A stretch of 64,000 nucleotides of DNA from Fibrobacter sp. Lineage in GTDB: Bacteria; Fibrobacterota; Fibrobacteria; Fibrobacterales; Fibrobacteraceae. The notes beneath the pieces are model-generated. The model searched no databases, was not told the DNA's origin, and saw only the letters and a program-made list of their open reading frames with translations. Made by a program: the position numbers and the translations under genes. The stretch is from NCBI GenBank assembly GCA_017475045.1, contig JAFVGH010000140.1:1-64000 (forward strand), in the 5' to 3' direction. Position 1 is the stretch's first letter. Each line of letters starts with the position of its first letter. This document shows positions 39,463 to 48,882 of the stretch, one piece after another.

Positions 39463-39705
39463 TTATGCCTTCTTGGATTCGATGAAGGCAACCACATCGG
39501 CAACCTTCTGGAACTTCTCGGCGTCGGAGTCGAGAATTTCGACTTCGAATTCGTCTTCGAGAGCCATCACCAGTTCGACGCGGTCCAGAGAGTCGGCACC
39601 GAGGTCGTTGCTGAACTCGGATTCCATCTTCACGTCCTCGGCCTTCACTTCCAGCTTGGAAACGATAACGTCGGTGATCTTCTTAAAAATTTCTTCTTGT
39701 GTCAT
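39463..39705 (-). CDS. acpP: Acyl carrier protein
   Basis: The 80-residue acidic protein has the phosphopantetheine site GADSLDRVELVMALE (serine at about 38), as in all bacterial ACPs. It carries growing acyl chains for the Fab enzymes encoded just upstream and for PlsX. TGGAG precedes the ATG at 39705. A TAAATTT element lies in the 47-base gap after fabG, so it may have its own promoter, consistent with the high need for ACP. Confidence 0.98.
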   Translation of the reverse strand: MTQEEIFKKITDVIVSKLEVKAEDVKMESEFSNDLGADSLDRVELVMALEDEFEVEILDSDAEKFQKVADVVAFIESKKA

Positions 39706-39752
39706 TGTTTACTCCATTTGGATTTGTTTAGCTTAAATTTAGAAATTTATGG

Positions 39753-40499
39753 CTAGGCGTTCAAGCCCCCGTCCACACCAATTATCTGACCCGTGATGTA
39801 CTTGGCGTCGTCCGATGCCAAAAAAGCCACCAATTTGGCCACATCTTCAGGCTGGCCCAGACGGCCCAGAGGAATCTGGGATGCGTATTTTTCGCGAATT
39901 TCGGCACCCAACTTGGCAGTCATGTCCGTATCGATAAATCCGGGAGCCACGGCGTTCACCGTAATGCCCCTGGCGGCAAGTTCCATGGCGTTGGTCCGAG
40001 TAAGGCCGATAACCCCCGCCTTGGCGGCGGCATAGTTAGACTGGCCGGCCTGGCCACGCAGGGCGTTGATGCTGGAAACGTTCACGATATGGCCGCTGCG
40101 GTTGCCCATCATGGTCCGGGCCACGGCACGGGTGCAAAGGAACACGGAACGCAGGTTGGTAGCAATCACGGCGTCAAAGTCCTCGTCCTTCATGCGCATC
40201 AGCAGGCCGTCGCGGGTAATTCCGGCGTTATTCACCAGAATGTCTACCGTGCCCATATCGGCGATAATCTGCTTGAACACGGCCTGAACCGTAGCGGAGT
40301 CCGCCACGTCACAGGCATAGCTCTTGACCTGGACTCCAAGTTCGGAGCTCAGCTTTGCGGCCAGATCCTCTTTGACAGAGGTGGAGAGTATTGCCACGTC
40401 GGCACCCTCGCGGGCCAGTTCGGTGGCGATGGCGAGCCCGATTCCACGAGAAGCGCCAGTGACAATAGCCTTTTTTCCTGTAAGTTTACCCATATTCAT
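39753..40499 (-). CDS. fabG: 3-oxoacyl-ACP reductase
   Basis: The 248-residue short-chain dehydrogenase has the cofactor motif VTGASRGIGLAIA, NNAGITRDGLL, and the catalytic Ser (VNVSSIN), Tyr and Lys (YAAAKAG). It reduces 3-oxoacyl-ACP with NADPH in fatty-acid elongation. The start overlaps the fabD stop by one base (TAATG); an ATG two codons later (40493) is also possible. Confidence 0.97.
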   Translation of the reverse strand: MNMGKLTGKKAIVTGASRGIGLAIATELAREGADVAILSTSVKEDLAAKLSSELGVQVKSYACDVADSATVQAVFKQIIADMGTVDILVNNAGITRDGLLMRMKDEDFDAVIATNLRSVFLCTRAVARTMMGNRSGHIVNVSSINALRGQAGQSNYAAAKAGVIGLTRTNAMELAARGITVNAVAPGFIDTDMTAKLGAEIREKYASQIPLGRLGQPEDVAKLVAFLASDDAKYITGQIIGVDGGLNA

Positions 40500-41419
40500 T
40501 ACCCCTTCAATGCCTGGAAGGCTTCGATGGTTTCCACCGGAGTGACCTTCACTTCGCGGCTAATCTTTCTCATGAGGCCCATGAGCACCTTGCCCGAGCC
40601 CACTTCCACGCCCTGGGTCACGCCCAGAGACATAGCCTTGTTCATGCAATCGTTCCAACGGACGGGGCTTACCAGCTGGCGCACCAGCAGATCGGCGATT
40701 TCGCTGCCCTTGGTGACAGGTTCAGCCACCACGTTGGCAATGACCGGCTTTTCTACATCCTTGAAGGTGGTCTTTGCGATAGCCTCGGCAAGGCCAGCCT
40801 GGGCGAACTGCATCAGCGGGCTATGGAAAGCGCCAGACACGGCCAGCGGAATGGCCTTGATACCGGCGGCACCGCAGTTTTCTACAAGTTTGTTCACGCC
40901 AGCAACAGCGCCGGACACCACAATCTGGCCCGGGCAGTTGATGTTGGCCGGAACCACCACGCCGGCATCCTTTACCGCCTCGCAGAGTTCCAGGATTTTG
41001 GCCTCGTCCTGACCCATGATGGCGGCCATGGCGCCCGGGTTCTTGGAGCCGGCACTAGCCATAAGTTCGCCGCGGGTACGCACCAAGCGTAAGCCCTCTT
41101 CAAAGCTGAAACCGCCGGCGGCGTAGATGGCAGAATATTCACCCAGGGAGTGGCCAGCCACATAGTCAAAGGCAAAGCCTTCGGACTTCAAGAGTTCCAT
41201 CACCATGGCAGACACGGTGAACAGGGCGGGCTGGGTATTGTCGGTGCTCTTCAACACATCTTCCGGGCCTTCGGCCATGAGCTTCGAGAGAGAGAAGCCG
41301 AGAATCTCGTCGGCCTGCATCATGATCTTCTTGGCCGGTTCAAAGGTGGAAGCGAGGGTCTGGCCCATGCCCACATACTGGGCTCCCTGACCAGGGAAAA
41401 GCAGAATCGTCTTAGACAT
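40499..41419 (-). CDS. fabD: Malonyl-CoA:ACP transacylase
   Basis: The 306-residue protein begins MSKTILLFPGQGAQ and has the catalytic serine in GHSLGEYSA. The start at 41419 is chosen for the GGAGG site six bases upstream and for agreement with the usual FabD N-terminus; in-frame codons further upstream add an untypical extension. It loads malonyl groups on ACP. A TAAATTTG element lies at 41459-41466. Confidence 0.97.
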   Translation of the reverse strand: MSKTILLFPGQGAQYVGMGQTLASTFEPAKKIMMQADEILGFSLSKLMAEGPEDVLKSTDNTQPALFTVSAMVMELLKSEGFAFDYVAGHSLGEYSAIYAAGGFSFEEGLRLVRTRGELMASAGSKNPGAMAAIMGQDEAKILELCEAVKDAGVVVPANINCPGQIVVSGAVAGVNKLVENCGAAGIKAIPLAVSGAFHSPLMQFAQAGLAEAIAKTTFKDVEKPVIANVVAEPVTKGSEIADLLVRQLVSPVRWNDCMNKAMSLGVTQGVEVGSGKVLMGLMRKISREVKVTPVETIEAFQALKG

Positions 41420-41458
41420 TACAACCTCCGCGGGAAACCGCGATTTCTTGTTACTTCC

Positions 41459-41466
41459 CAAATTTA
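41459..41466 (-). promoter_or_regulatory. TAAATTTG promoter-like element upstream of fabD
   Basis: The minus strand reads TTTTTTAAATTTGGGAAG, 39 bases before the fabD start. It follows the plsX terminator (41568-41600), so fabD-fabG-acpP need a promoter here. The same octamer form occurs before the barrel-protein gene (35875) and, as TATATTTG, before carB. Confidence 0.5.
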
Positions 41467-41567
41467 AAAAAGAACAGGGGTATTACTAGGGCAAGCAGGC
41501 AAAAACCGCGAATTCCCCGCAAATAAAAGCATATTGGAATGTTTTTGTAAGGTCGGGGCGCAATACA

Positions 41568-41600
41568 CAAAAAAAGAACGGAGCTTTTCAACTCCGTCCT
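41568..41600 (-). terminator. Intrinsic terminator after plsX
   Basis: The minus strand reads GGACGGAG TTGAAAAG CTCCGTTC followed by seven T. It separates yceD-rpmF-plsX from fabD-fabG-acpP. The remaining bases to fabD (41420-41567) hold only the promoter-like element. Confidence 0.85.
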
Positions 41601-41638
41601 TAAAAGCCTGTTACAGATAAACTAACAAAGACTTTCTA

Positions 41639-42619
41639 TCAAGCCTCGGCAGGTTCGTCCTTGATGGCGGCAAGGCGTTCGTTCACGTTCTTGAACACGC
41701 CCTTCTCGGCATACTTGGCGGCCACCTCGACAGCCTTCTCGATGGCGAGAGCGTCGGAGCGTCCGTGAGCGATAATGCCCGTGCCGTTCAGACCCAAGAG
41801 CAAGGCGCCACCGGTCATGCGGTAGTCCCACATTTCGGCAAAGCGACGGCCCGCTTCGGTATCGATGGTACCGAACATCTTCTGGTGCAGTTCGAAGAAG
41901 CCTTCCAGCATCTTCAACACCACGTTGCCCGTAAAGCCAGAGGTCACCACCACGTCGGCAGCACCCATGATGAGGGTTTCGCCTTCGATGTTACCGATAA
42001 AGTTCACCGGGGCGGACTTCAACAGCTGGTGTGCTTCCTGAAGCACGGCCGGACCCTTGTGTTCCTCTTCGCCCATATTCAAGAGGCCGACCTTCGGGTT
42101 CTGGTATCCGAAGTAGGTCTCGGCGAAGGCGGAACCCGCAATGGCAAAGTCCACCAGGGTAGAGGCGCGTTCGTCCACGTTGGCACCGGCATCCACCAAG
42201 ATGATGGGACGGTCAACGGTGGGAATCACGCAACCGATAGGCGGACGGCTGAACTTTTCGCTGGACTTGCCCAGAAGCATGAGGCAGCTCGCCATCATGG
42301 CACCGGAGTTGCCGGCGCTCACGGAGGCGTCTACCATGCCCTTCTTCTGGAGGGCGACACAGGTCACCAGGCCAGAATGGGGCTTCTTCTTGAGAACCTG
42401 GACAGGGTGTTCGTCCATGGCCACCGGATCGGGGGCATCGACGACAGAGATTCCATTACCCGTATAGCCAAGCTTTGCAAGCTTTTCCTTGACTTCGGCC
42501 TCGGGGCCGCAAAGGACAACATGGACATTGGGGTTCTTGTTCACCGCATTGACGGCGCCTTCAATAACCACATCGGGGGCGAAATCACCACCCAGAGCAT
42601 CCAGAGCTACACGAATCAT
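41639..42619 (-). CDS. plsX: Phosphate acyltransferase
   Basis: The 326-residue protein starts MIRVALDALGGDFAPD, the PlsX N-terminus with its GGD motif, and contains the family segments SAGNSGAMMA and DGFTGNV-like VTSGFTGNVVLK. It makes acyl-phosphate from acyl-ACP for phospholipid synthesis. GGGAGG lies seven bases before the start. It follows rpmF, the usual order. Confidence 0.97.
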   Translation of the reverse strand: MIRVALDALGGDFAPDVVIEGAVNAVNKNPNVHVVLCGPEAEVKEKLAKLGYTGNGISVVDAPDPVAMDEHPVQVLKKKPHSGLVTCVALQKKGMVDASVSAGNSGAMMASCLMLLGKSSEKFSRPPIGCVIPTVDRPIILVDAGANVDERASTLVDFAIAGSAFAETYFGYQNPKVGLLNMGEEEHKGPAVLQEAHQLLKSAPVNFIGNIEGETLIMGAADVVVTSGFTGNVVLKMLEGFFELHQKMFGTIDTEAGRRFAEMWDYRMTGGALLLGLNGTGIIAHGRSDALAIEKAVEVAAKYAEKGVFKNVNERLAAIKDEPAEA

Positions 42620-42652
42620 GGAATCCTCCCTTTGATCTTCAATTTAGAACAA

Positions 42653-42841
42653 TTAGGCTTCGGCACCCTTCATGTCGACAACTTCTACGCCATTGTAGAA
42701 ACCGCAGACCGGGCACACGCGGTGCGGGCGCTTCACGGAACCGCAATGATCGCAAGTAGCCATAGCCGGGGCTTCCATCTTCCAATGGGTACGGCGCTTG
42801 TCACGACGGGCGGTAGAGGTCTTTCTTTTAGGTACGGCCAT
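42653..42841 (-). CDS. rpmF: Ribosomal protein bL32
   Basis: The 62-residue basic protein starts [19 protein letters not shown] and has the zinc-binding form with CDHCG and CPVCG. It lies two bases after yceD and 33 bases before plsX. AGGAG is upstream of its start. Confidence 0.97.
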   Translation of the reverse strand: MAVPKRKTSTARRDKRRTHWKMEAPAMATCDHCGSVKRPHRVCPVCGFYNGVEVVDMKGAEA

Positions 42842-42843
42842 TT

Positions 42844-43374
42844 TTAACTCCTATTTTCCATTTTGCTCTTTAGAGCTTTTAGTTTTTCCCAACGGGGGTC
42901 CATGGGGCTTTCGGCACCAGGGTCACCTTCGTCGGCTTGATTGTTTGATACAAAGATAAAATCTTCTTCGGGATTTTTCACGGGAGCCTGCGGTTCTTGC
43001 AGGATTACAAGCTCCCGAACGCACTCCGAGACCTCTACGAACTCCTGATTCTGGGGAATCCGGTAGGCATACACGTCGGCGTCCTCCTCGTCAAGCTCCT
43101 GATTGGCCACCTGGCTGCGGGTCACTTCCACCACCATCTCGGTTGAGAAGGGACGGTCGAAAGGTTCCAGCGTCCTGGAGCAGGTGAGATTCTGCGTGCC
43201 AGAAAGCTTGCCCGTCAAAAGGAAACGGTCTCCGGCTTCGGGGCTTACCAGCAGTTCGGCCACAAGCTCGCCCACCAGGTGCAGTTCATCGAACAGCTCG
43301 GGGGCATCTTCCCTGGACCAGACCGTGCGGCGGTCCTCGGGTTCAGCGAGAGTCTTGACAAGTTCTATTTTCAA
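42844..43374 (-). CDS. YceD/DUF177 family protein
   Basis: The 176-residue protein is recognised by its place before rpmF and by [20 protein letters not shown] and the C-terminal [11 protein letters not shown], which matches the DPRxxxLxxL ending of DUF177. These proteins are linked to 23S rRNA accumulation in plants and bacteria. The usual zinc-like cysteine pairs are mostly missing; one Cys remains. The start is TTG at 43374; a TAAATT element (43384-43389) ends nine bases before it and no Shine-Dalgarno site exists, which suggests a leaderless mRNA with a TTG start. Confidence 0.85.
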   Translation of the reverse strand: MKIELVKTLAEPEDRRTVWSREDAPELFDELHLVGELVAELLVSPEAGDRFLLTGKLSGTQNLTCSRTLEPFDRPFSTEMVVEVTRSQVANQELDEEDADVYAYRIPQNQEFVEVSECVRELVILQEPQAPVKNPEEDFIFVSNNQADEGDPGAESPMDPRWEKLKALKSKMENRS

Positions 43375-43408
43375 AGCGGGCTAAATTTAGCAAAAAGGGG
43401 CAAGAAGT

Positions 43409-45733
43409 TCAAGAGAGGCGGAGCTTGTCCTGGTGAGCCTTCAGGGCCGCAAGGAAGGCCTGACGCCTGGAATCGTCGGCAAGAGCCTCCACCACCTTGA
43501 CAATTTTCCTCATGTCGGAGACATAGACCACAGGGCCTAGAGCCTCCGGAGCAAGCCTTACCGCGGCAAGCCTGTCGGTGACAATCCCGCCACCGACCAC
43601 CAAGACCGTGCCTATGTCGTTCTTCTTGAATTCCCGGACCACGTGCAGCATCTCGGAGAATCCCGATGCAAACTGGGCCGACAGGTACACGATGTCGGGC
43701 TGCTCGCACACCAGGGATTCCATAATCTTCTCGCAAGAGCATCCACTGCCCAGGTCCACCACCGGGAATCCGTAATTCGAAAGAATCTTGCCCAGAATAT
43801 CCCTGTCGATGTCATGGACAATGGAATCCATAGACGCCAAGACAAACTTCGCTGCAAAGGGCGGACGGGCAGACGGATTCAGCTTCAGCTCAGCAAGCCT
43901 CTTTTCCAGGCGGGGCATGAAGATCTTCCCGGAGGCGCCACCGGCCTTGCTCCTTGCAGAGGCCTCCGCATATTCAAGCAAAGCGTCCGTGGCGTCGGCA
44001 CTGCGGTTGAACAGCAGGTCCTCGATCAGATGACGAAGCTCCAGCGGGACATCCTCGTAAGCAGGCAGGGAGCCTGTATCCCCTATGGCAAAATCCATAC
44101 CGGCAAGCCCCGCGTGGTACAGGAACACAGAGTGCATGCAATCTCGAAGGAGAGCGTCCTCTTTATAAGCGTAGTTCAAAAGGGAGACATCCCCTATCAC
44201 ATGAGCTCGGGGAAGCTTTTCTTTCACATAGCGGCAGGACTCAAAAAAGTCCTTGGCGGATTTCGGATATTCATCCCGGCCCGTGCCTATGGGGCTAACA
44301 CACGGATCAAACAGGAGGTCTTCGGGCAAGAAGTCCAGCCGCCCCACCAGCAAGCGGTACATTTTCTCGAACAGTTCCACCCGACGACCGTAGGTAAGGG
44401 CCAAGCCATTTTCATCTTCCGCCTTGCACACTACGGCAAAGCCATGGCGCCGGATTTCTTCGGCCCGGGCAAGGAAAAGGTCCTCGCCCTCCTTGAGGCT
44501 AATAGAATTCACGATTCCCTTGCCCTGCACGCATTCCATGCCGGCCAGTAGGACATCCCAACGGACCGATTCGATCATGACAGGACGCTCTGCCGTCGCC
44601 GGCTTTTTCAGAAGTTCCTTCAAAAAGCTAGGCATTTTAGACTTAGGGTCTTCCAAGCCGGCATCCAGGTTCACCCGAATGACCTTGCCGGCCCTTTCCG
44701 GCGCGGCCACGTCCACAAGACCACTCCCGGGAGCCACCTCCATAGGGTCGAGCCCGCTCAACAGCAGATCGAAGTTGCGGGAAGGAACTTTGCGAGGGTC
44801 ACGGCCCGCTAGGGCTCGCATAAAGGTACGGATGGTCTCGGGCGTCGTTCCACGACCACCCACCACATTCACCAAAAGGTCATTTGGAATATACCCGTCC
44901 GTAAAGGCACTCACCCGCACACAGGCATCTTTCACATTCCGCAAATGGGGCAACACATCTGCCGCCGAAGGCCCTTCGAAACCGACACTGAAAATAGGGA
45001 AACTGGAAACGCTATGCCACAGGGCCCTAGCCGTCTGCCCGGACTTTAGGCGACCACGACCGTCGTCAATGGTTGCCGACACCATGATAGGGTAAAGTTC
45101 ACCCCGCTTCTCGCACTCCTTGCAGATGGCATACAGGGCGGCCTTGCAGTTCTGGGTATCAAAAACCGACTCCACCAAAAGTACATCCGCGCCACCATCC
45201 AGCAGACCACGGACCTGCTCACCGTAGGCTTCCGCAAGTTCGGCAAAGCTTACGGCGCGGTCCATAGAATCATTTCCGCCGGGGCAGACACTCGCCATCT
45301 TGCCCGTGGGGCCAATGCTCCCCACCACGAACTTGGGCGTTATCATGGTACCAAGAGCGCCTCTCCGCTCGTTGTACTCCTTGATCGCCTCCCGGGCCAC
45401 CTGGGCCCCCGCCTTGGCAATGTCATAAGCCATGTTCTGCAAGCGGTATTTCGCCTGGCCAAAGCTTGTAGCGCCGAAAGTATCGGTCCTTATCAGATCG
45501 GCTCCCGCTTCAAGATAAGCGAGATGAACGACCTTCACCTTGTCGGGAGCCGTCAGGCACAGCACATCGTTGTCGCCTTTCAGTTCCACGTAATGGTCGG
45601 CAAACATTGTCCCACGAAAATCCGCTTCTGTCAGGTTCTGCTGACAAAGCACTGTCCCGAACCCGCCGTCCAAAAGCATGATCCGGTAGTTACAGCAAGA
45701 AATCAGATCCTGGTAAGACTTGGAAAGATTCAT
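43409..45733 (-). CDS. MetH-like protein lacking zinc-binding cysteines (probable pseudoenzyme)
   Basis: The 774-residue protein is alignable to cobalamin-dependent methionine synthase over the homocysteine domain (DGGFGTVL, NLTEADFRG, EAGADLIRTDTFG), the pterin domain (QGKGIVNSISLKEG) and the B12 domain, but it ends before the AdoMet activation domain. All three zinc ligands are missing: family GLNCALG reads VGFEGPS (about 250-256) and GGCCGTTP reads GGRGTTP (about 292-298). The folate segment GERTNVTG is deleted. The cobalamin motif GDVHDIG reads SIVHDID, keeping only the histidine (640). Methionine synthesis by it is unlikely. The frame is intact, so some other binding or regulatory role is inferred. 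Confidence 0.85.
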   Translation of the reverse strand: MNLSKSYQDLISCCNYRIMLLDGGFGTVLCQQNLTEADFRGTMFADHYVELKGDNDVLCLTAPDKVKVVHLAYLEAGADLIRTDTFGATSFGQAKYRLQNMAYDIAKAGAQVAREAIKEYNERRGALGTMITPKFVVGSIGPTGKMASVCPGGNDSMDRAVSFAELAEAYGEQVRGLLDGGADVLLVESVFDTQNCKAALYAICKECEKRGELYPIMVSATIDDGRGRLKSGQTARALWHSVSSFPIFSVGFEGPSAADVLPHLRNVKDACVRVSAFTDGYIPNDLLVNVVGGRGTTPETIRTFMRALAGRDPRKVPSRNFDLLLSGLDPMEVAPGSGLVDVAAPERAGKVIRVNLDAGLEDPKSKMPSFLKELLKKPATAERPVMIESVRWDVLLAGMECVQGKGIVNSISLKEGEDLFLARAEEIRRHGFAVVCKAEDENGLALTYGRRVELFEKMYRLLVGRLDFLPEDLLFDPCVSPIGTGRDEYPKSAKDFFESCRYVKEKLPRAHVIGDVSLLNYAYKEDALLRDCMHSVFLYHAGLAGMDFAIGDTGSLPAYEDVPLELRHLIEDLLFNRSADATDALLEYAEASARSKAGGASGKIFMPRLEKRLAELKLNPSARPPFAAKFVLASMDSIVHDIDRDILGKILSNYGFPVVDLGSGCSCEKIMESLVCEQPDIVYLSAQFASGFSEMLHVVREFKKNDIGTVLVVGGGIVTDRLAAVRLAPEALGPVVYVSDMRKIVKVVEALADDSRRQAFLAALKAHQDKLRLS

Positions 45734-45745
45734 AGCGATGTTCCA

Positions 45746-46219
45746 TTACCACTGCTGGTTCTTGCTCTTGACTTCGCCAGGGAGCAACTGCCCGGGGCTT
45801 GTCCGTTGGCCGTCCCGACCCGTAAAGTTCGGATTGTACTGCTTTATCTGCGCCTGCTTCGCCTCAGCCTGGACCTCCTGCAGGTGCTTTTCCCAGTCCT
45901 GCACGGCATCGTCCAGTTCACCACGGGCCTGGAGCATCAGGTCCCGCAGTTGCAAAAGTTCCAGCATCTGGTCGCGCTTCATCATCCACAGTTCCTCTTC
46001 TTCGGGCATACGCTCGATATTGAAGAGCAGGTTCAAATACTTCTGTTCGGCTTCAGCATAGGCCTTGTAAGTCTGCTCATAAACAAGGTAGCGGTCATCC
46101 ACCATGGTCTGCTGGGGCGAAGGGTGGTTCGCGCATGCCGAAAGCAAGCCCGCCACAAGTGCGGCCAACACGACGGGAATCTTCCCCGCTATCCTATTTT
46201 TCACCCTAGCCCCGATCAC
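45746..46219 (-). CDS. Coiled-coil lipoprotein, function unknown
   Basis: The 157-residue product has a lipoprotein signal ending LLSAC (about 25-29). The mature part is one long charged helix region (YEQTYKAYAEAEQKYLNLL onwards to about 125), probably a coiled coil, then a Gln/Pro-rich tail. The start overlaps the upstream lipoprotein gene by four bases (ATGA). It ends 12 bases before the MetH-like gene, so the genes may share a transcript. Confidence 0.65.
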   Translation of the reverse strand: MIGARVKNRIAGKIPVVLAALVAGLLSACANHPSPQQTMVDDRYLVYEQTYKAYAEAEQKYLNLLFNIERMPEEEELWMMKRDQMLELLQLRDLMLQARGELDDAVQDWEKHLQEVQAEAKQAQIKQYNPNFTGRDGQRTSPGQLLPGEVKSKNQQW

Positions 46220-47148
46220 TGTTCGGCACTCTCCTCGGGCCTTTTCAGGTTGAACAGGCGCTCGTTGGTAATGTGACTTTCAAAGACCACCGTATCCTTG
46301 GTCACCGGGTGGACCATGGTATGCTTGCCCACCTTCACCTCGCGTTCCTGGCAAGGGATTCCCGTCTCGGGTTCCATCATCACCTCGAAGGCCGTATTGT
46401 ATTCCGCCTTCAGGCCAGAATTATAGGCCTTGTACTTTTCAGGGATAATGTTGCTGTTCACGTGCTGCTCCCAGATATAGTAGGGGAAGCTTTCCGTTTC
46501 GGTAAGATAAACCACGTAATCCAGGCAGCGGCGGTGGTCCCGGTTCTCAAAGCCCTTCACCACCACAGAATCAATCTTGATCAGGGCAAAGTTCAGGCGT
46601 CCCTGGTCCTGCAACATTTTGGTGATGTTCCCCTTGGTAGGAATCTCACCCGTAAGCAAATGGGACATTTCCCAACGATGCTTTTCCAGGCGTTTCAGGT
46701 GGGGCTTGTAGTCCGGATTCAAAAGCTGCTTGCGCCAGCGTTCCGGCATGGGAATGTGGGCCAGAAGGGAATCATAACCATCGTCAATTCCTTCCAATGA
46801 TGTTACGGCACGGTCCACCGCCGCAAGGTCCACTTCCTTAATGCGGAAGGCCAGTTCAGAAGGCATGAAGTTCTTCAGGTAACCACGGGACTTGTCCATC
46901 ACGTACTTGCGCTTCACCTTTACGGTGTCGCCGCTGGAGGAATAATTCAGGTCGGCATAGGCAGCCGTTATGGTTCCCATCTGCTCGGTACCTTCCATGT
47001 CCACCGTGGCAAAGTAACTTTCGGCGTACAAATCCAAATCCACAGGAGTCTGGAGTTTGTAACCCACAGTCACCGTAGCCTCGTTACAGCCCGACAAAAG
47101 CAGAAGGCCCAAAGCGGCACCCAAAAAAGCAAAACGTCTCATGCGCAT
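46216..47148 (-). CDS. Lipoprotein, function unknown
   Basis: The 310-residue product has a lipoprotein signal ending LLLSGC. The mature part has an early beta region and a long helical middle (PERWRKQLLNPDYKPHLKRL), no recognised domain. An ATG at 47142 (MRRFAF) is as likely a start as 47148. The stop overlaps the coiled-coil lipoprotein gene by four bases, so the two may form a complex. Confidence 0.65.
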   Translation of the reverse strand: MRMRRFAFLGAALGLLLLSGCNEATVTVGYKLQTPVDLDLYAESYFATVDMEGTEQMGTITAAYADLNYSSSGDTVKVKRKYVMDKSRGYLKNFMPSELAFRIKEVDLAAVDRAVTSLEGIDDGYDSLLAHIPMPERWRKQLLNPDYKPHLKRLEKHRWEMSHLLTGEIPTKGNITKMLQDQGRLNFALIKIDSVVVKGFENRDHRRCLDYVVYLTETESFPYYIWEQHVNSNIIPEKYKAYNSGLKAEYNTAFEVMMEPETGIPCQEREVKVGKHTMVHPVTKDTVVFESHITNERLFNLKRPEESAEQ

Positions 47149-47175
47149 TCCAATAAGTCTTTCAAAAAAGTCAAG

Positions 47176-47613
47176 TTACTTGTTTTTGGTCAGGGTCAGT
47201 TCCTTGGCAGCAAGGACACGACCCTCGGTGCTGAATTCCACTACCACAGAGCCTGGATTCTTCTGGTGCGTGAGTTCACGGGCAGTCATGAGGCCCCCGT
47301 GCTTGGACTTACCCTGCAGGGTATAGGCGCCCAGCTTTTCGGTCACGGCCACATCGCGGTCCCAAATCTTCTTGCCCTTGCTAGCGAGAGTCCCTTCATA
47401 GAACGTGATGGTCATCTTGGTAAAGTCAAAATTCTTGCCGTAGCGGAACTGCACAATCAGCGGGTCGTTCAGGGCAAACTCGCCAGCCGTATCGGCTACC
47501 ACCTGGGTGCCCGGGTTCCATTCCCTGCCGCATACCACAGCGGGTTCCTCGGTAGAGCAAGCCGAAAGCAAAAGCCCAAAGGCAACAAACATCAAAAACA
47601 ATGATTTTCTCAT
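47176..47613 (-). CDS. Lipoprotein, function unknown
   Basis: The 145-residue product is started at ATG 47613, which has GAGGTGATT upstream and directly begins the signal MRKSLFLMFVAFGLLLSAC. The mature domain is beta-rich (DPLIVQFRYGKNFDFTKMTITFYEG, then PGSVVVEFST) and looks like one Ig- or jelly-roll-type fold. It precedes the two other lipoprotein genes by 27 bases, forming a probable three-lipoprotein operon. Confidence 0.65.
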   Translation of the reverse strand: MRKSLFLMFVAFGLLLSACSTEEPAVVCGREWNPGTQVVADTAGEFALNDPLIVQFRYGKNFDFTKMTITFYEGTLASKGKKIWDRDVAVTEKLGAYTLQGKSKHGGLMTARELTHQKNPGSVVVEFSTEGRVLAAKELTLTKNK

Positions 47614-47663
47614 AATCACCTCGTCTTTACCGCCACAATTTAACAAAATACGGGTGTACGTTA

Positions 47664-48872
47664 CTAGCGGACCAGCACGAACATCATTTCCAGATGGGGC
47701 GTCTGGGGGTAAAAGGCAAAACCTTCCGCACGCTTCAGGGCAAATCCCGCAGCCCGGAACTTCGCAAAATCCCGAGCCAATGTCACCGGGTCACAGGATA
47801 CGTAAATCACCCGGTTCACCGAGCTTTTCACGATGGCCCCAAGCGCTTCCGGCGGAAGCCCCGTCCTAGGCGGGTCCACAATCAGGGTGGCGGGAATATC
47901 CACCACGTTCCTTACCAGCCATTCCTCCGCCGGCGCGGAAACATTTTCAACGGAGTTGGTTTCAGATAAATTAACCTTCGCATACTGTAAGCACAGCCCG
48001 TCACGTTCCACCGTGGTAATCCGCTTGAACTTATCCTGCAGCAAGGCGGCAAAGAACCCCACCCCACTGAAAAGGTCTATGAGCCATTCATCGGACGCCG
48101 CACCCGAGGCTATTCCCTCGTCCACTGCCTCCCGCACGGACTGAACCAGCCTAGGCAACAGGGAGAGGTTACTCTGGAAAAACACCGAGGCATCGCTCGT
48201 TATTTGCCTGGCCCCTATCTTAACGGTGCTGACGGAACTTTCACGCTTACGGGCCTCGGGCATTCCTCGGTAATAGTAGGCCACTCGGCCCGTGCCGTCG
48301 TCGAAAATGTTCAGGTCCAAGTCCCTCGGGATACGCTTTAGCCCCTTGAAAATTTCCGAGGGCCTGGCGTTTTTCAAGAAATCGTTCAGTCCAGGGGTAA
48401 GTACGGGGCAACTTTCGATAGCCACCACCCCGTTGCTCTCCTGCTTGCGGAAACCGAAACGGCAGCGCCCGTCACGCTCGCCCAGGTAAACCACCCGGGC
48501 CCGGTTCCTGTAGCCCCAGGGCTCGCCCTGATGGATTACAAAATCGGCAGGAAGTTCCTCGTGGGCGATCCGCTTGAAGTTTTCCCGCTCCACACGTTCC
48601 AGGTAAGGAACCTGTTTCGCGGAGTCCAGATGCTGCAAACTACAACCGCCACATTTTCCGTACAGCGGGCATTTCGGCTGCGCGCGGTCGGCGCTCTTTT
48701 CCAGAACTTCCACGACCCGACCCCGCGCAAAGTCCTTCTTGCCACCGGTCAGTTCCACACGGCAGCGTTCCCCGGGCAGGCCTCCCCGCACAAAGCACAC
48801 GCGGCCATCGGGCAGGCGGGCAAGTCCCTCGCCCCCCTGCACCAGCTTTTCTATGGAAAGTTCATGCACCAC
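47664..48872 (-). CDS. Class I RNA (uracil-5-)-methyltransferase, RumA/TrmA type
   Basis: The 402-residue protein has an N-terminal TRAM domain, an iron-sulfur cluster region (CPLYGKCGGCSLQH and a later ESCP), the SAM-binding loop DLFSGVGFF, DPPRTGL, and the catalytic cysteine in YVSCDP. The family makes 5-methyluridine in tRNA or 23S rRNA; which target cannot be told from sequence alone. The start at 48872 follows the FISUMP gene by ten bases. Confidence 0.92.
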   Translation of the reverse strand: MVHELSIEKLVQGGEGLARLPDGRVCFVRGGLPGERCRVELTGGKKDFARGRVVEVLEKSADRAQPKCPLYGKCGGCSLQHLDSAKQVPYLERVERENFKRIAHEELPADFVIHQGEPWGYRNRARVVYLGERDGRCRFGFRKQESNGVVAIESCPVLTPGLNDFLKNARPSEIFKGLKRIPRDLDLNIFDDGTGRVAYYYRGMPEARKRESSVSTVKIGARQITSDASVFFQSNLSLLPRLVQSVREAVDEGIASGAASDEWLIDLFSGVGFFAALLQDKFKRITTVERDGLCLQYAKVNLSETNSVENVSAPAEEWLVRNVVDIPATLIVDPPRTGLPPEALGAIVKSSVNRVIYVSCDPVTLARDFAKFRAAGFALKRAEGFAFYPQTPHLEMMFVLVR

Positions 48873-48882
48873 GTAGCGTTTT

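Noticed and set aside
41765-42847. 360-codon open frame antisense to plsX and rpmF
   Set aside because: Covers two unmistakable genes and has no domain features.
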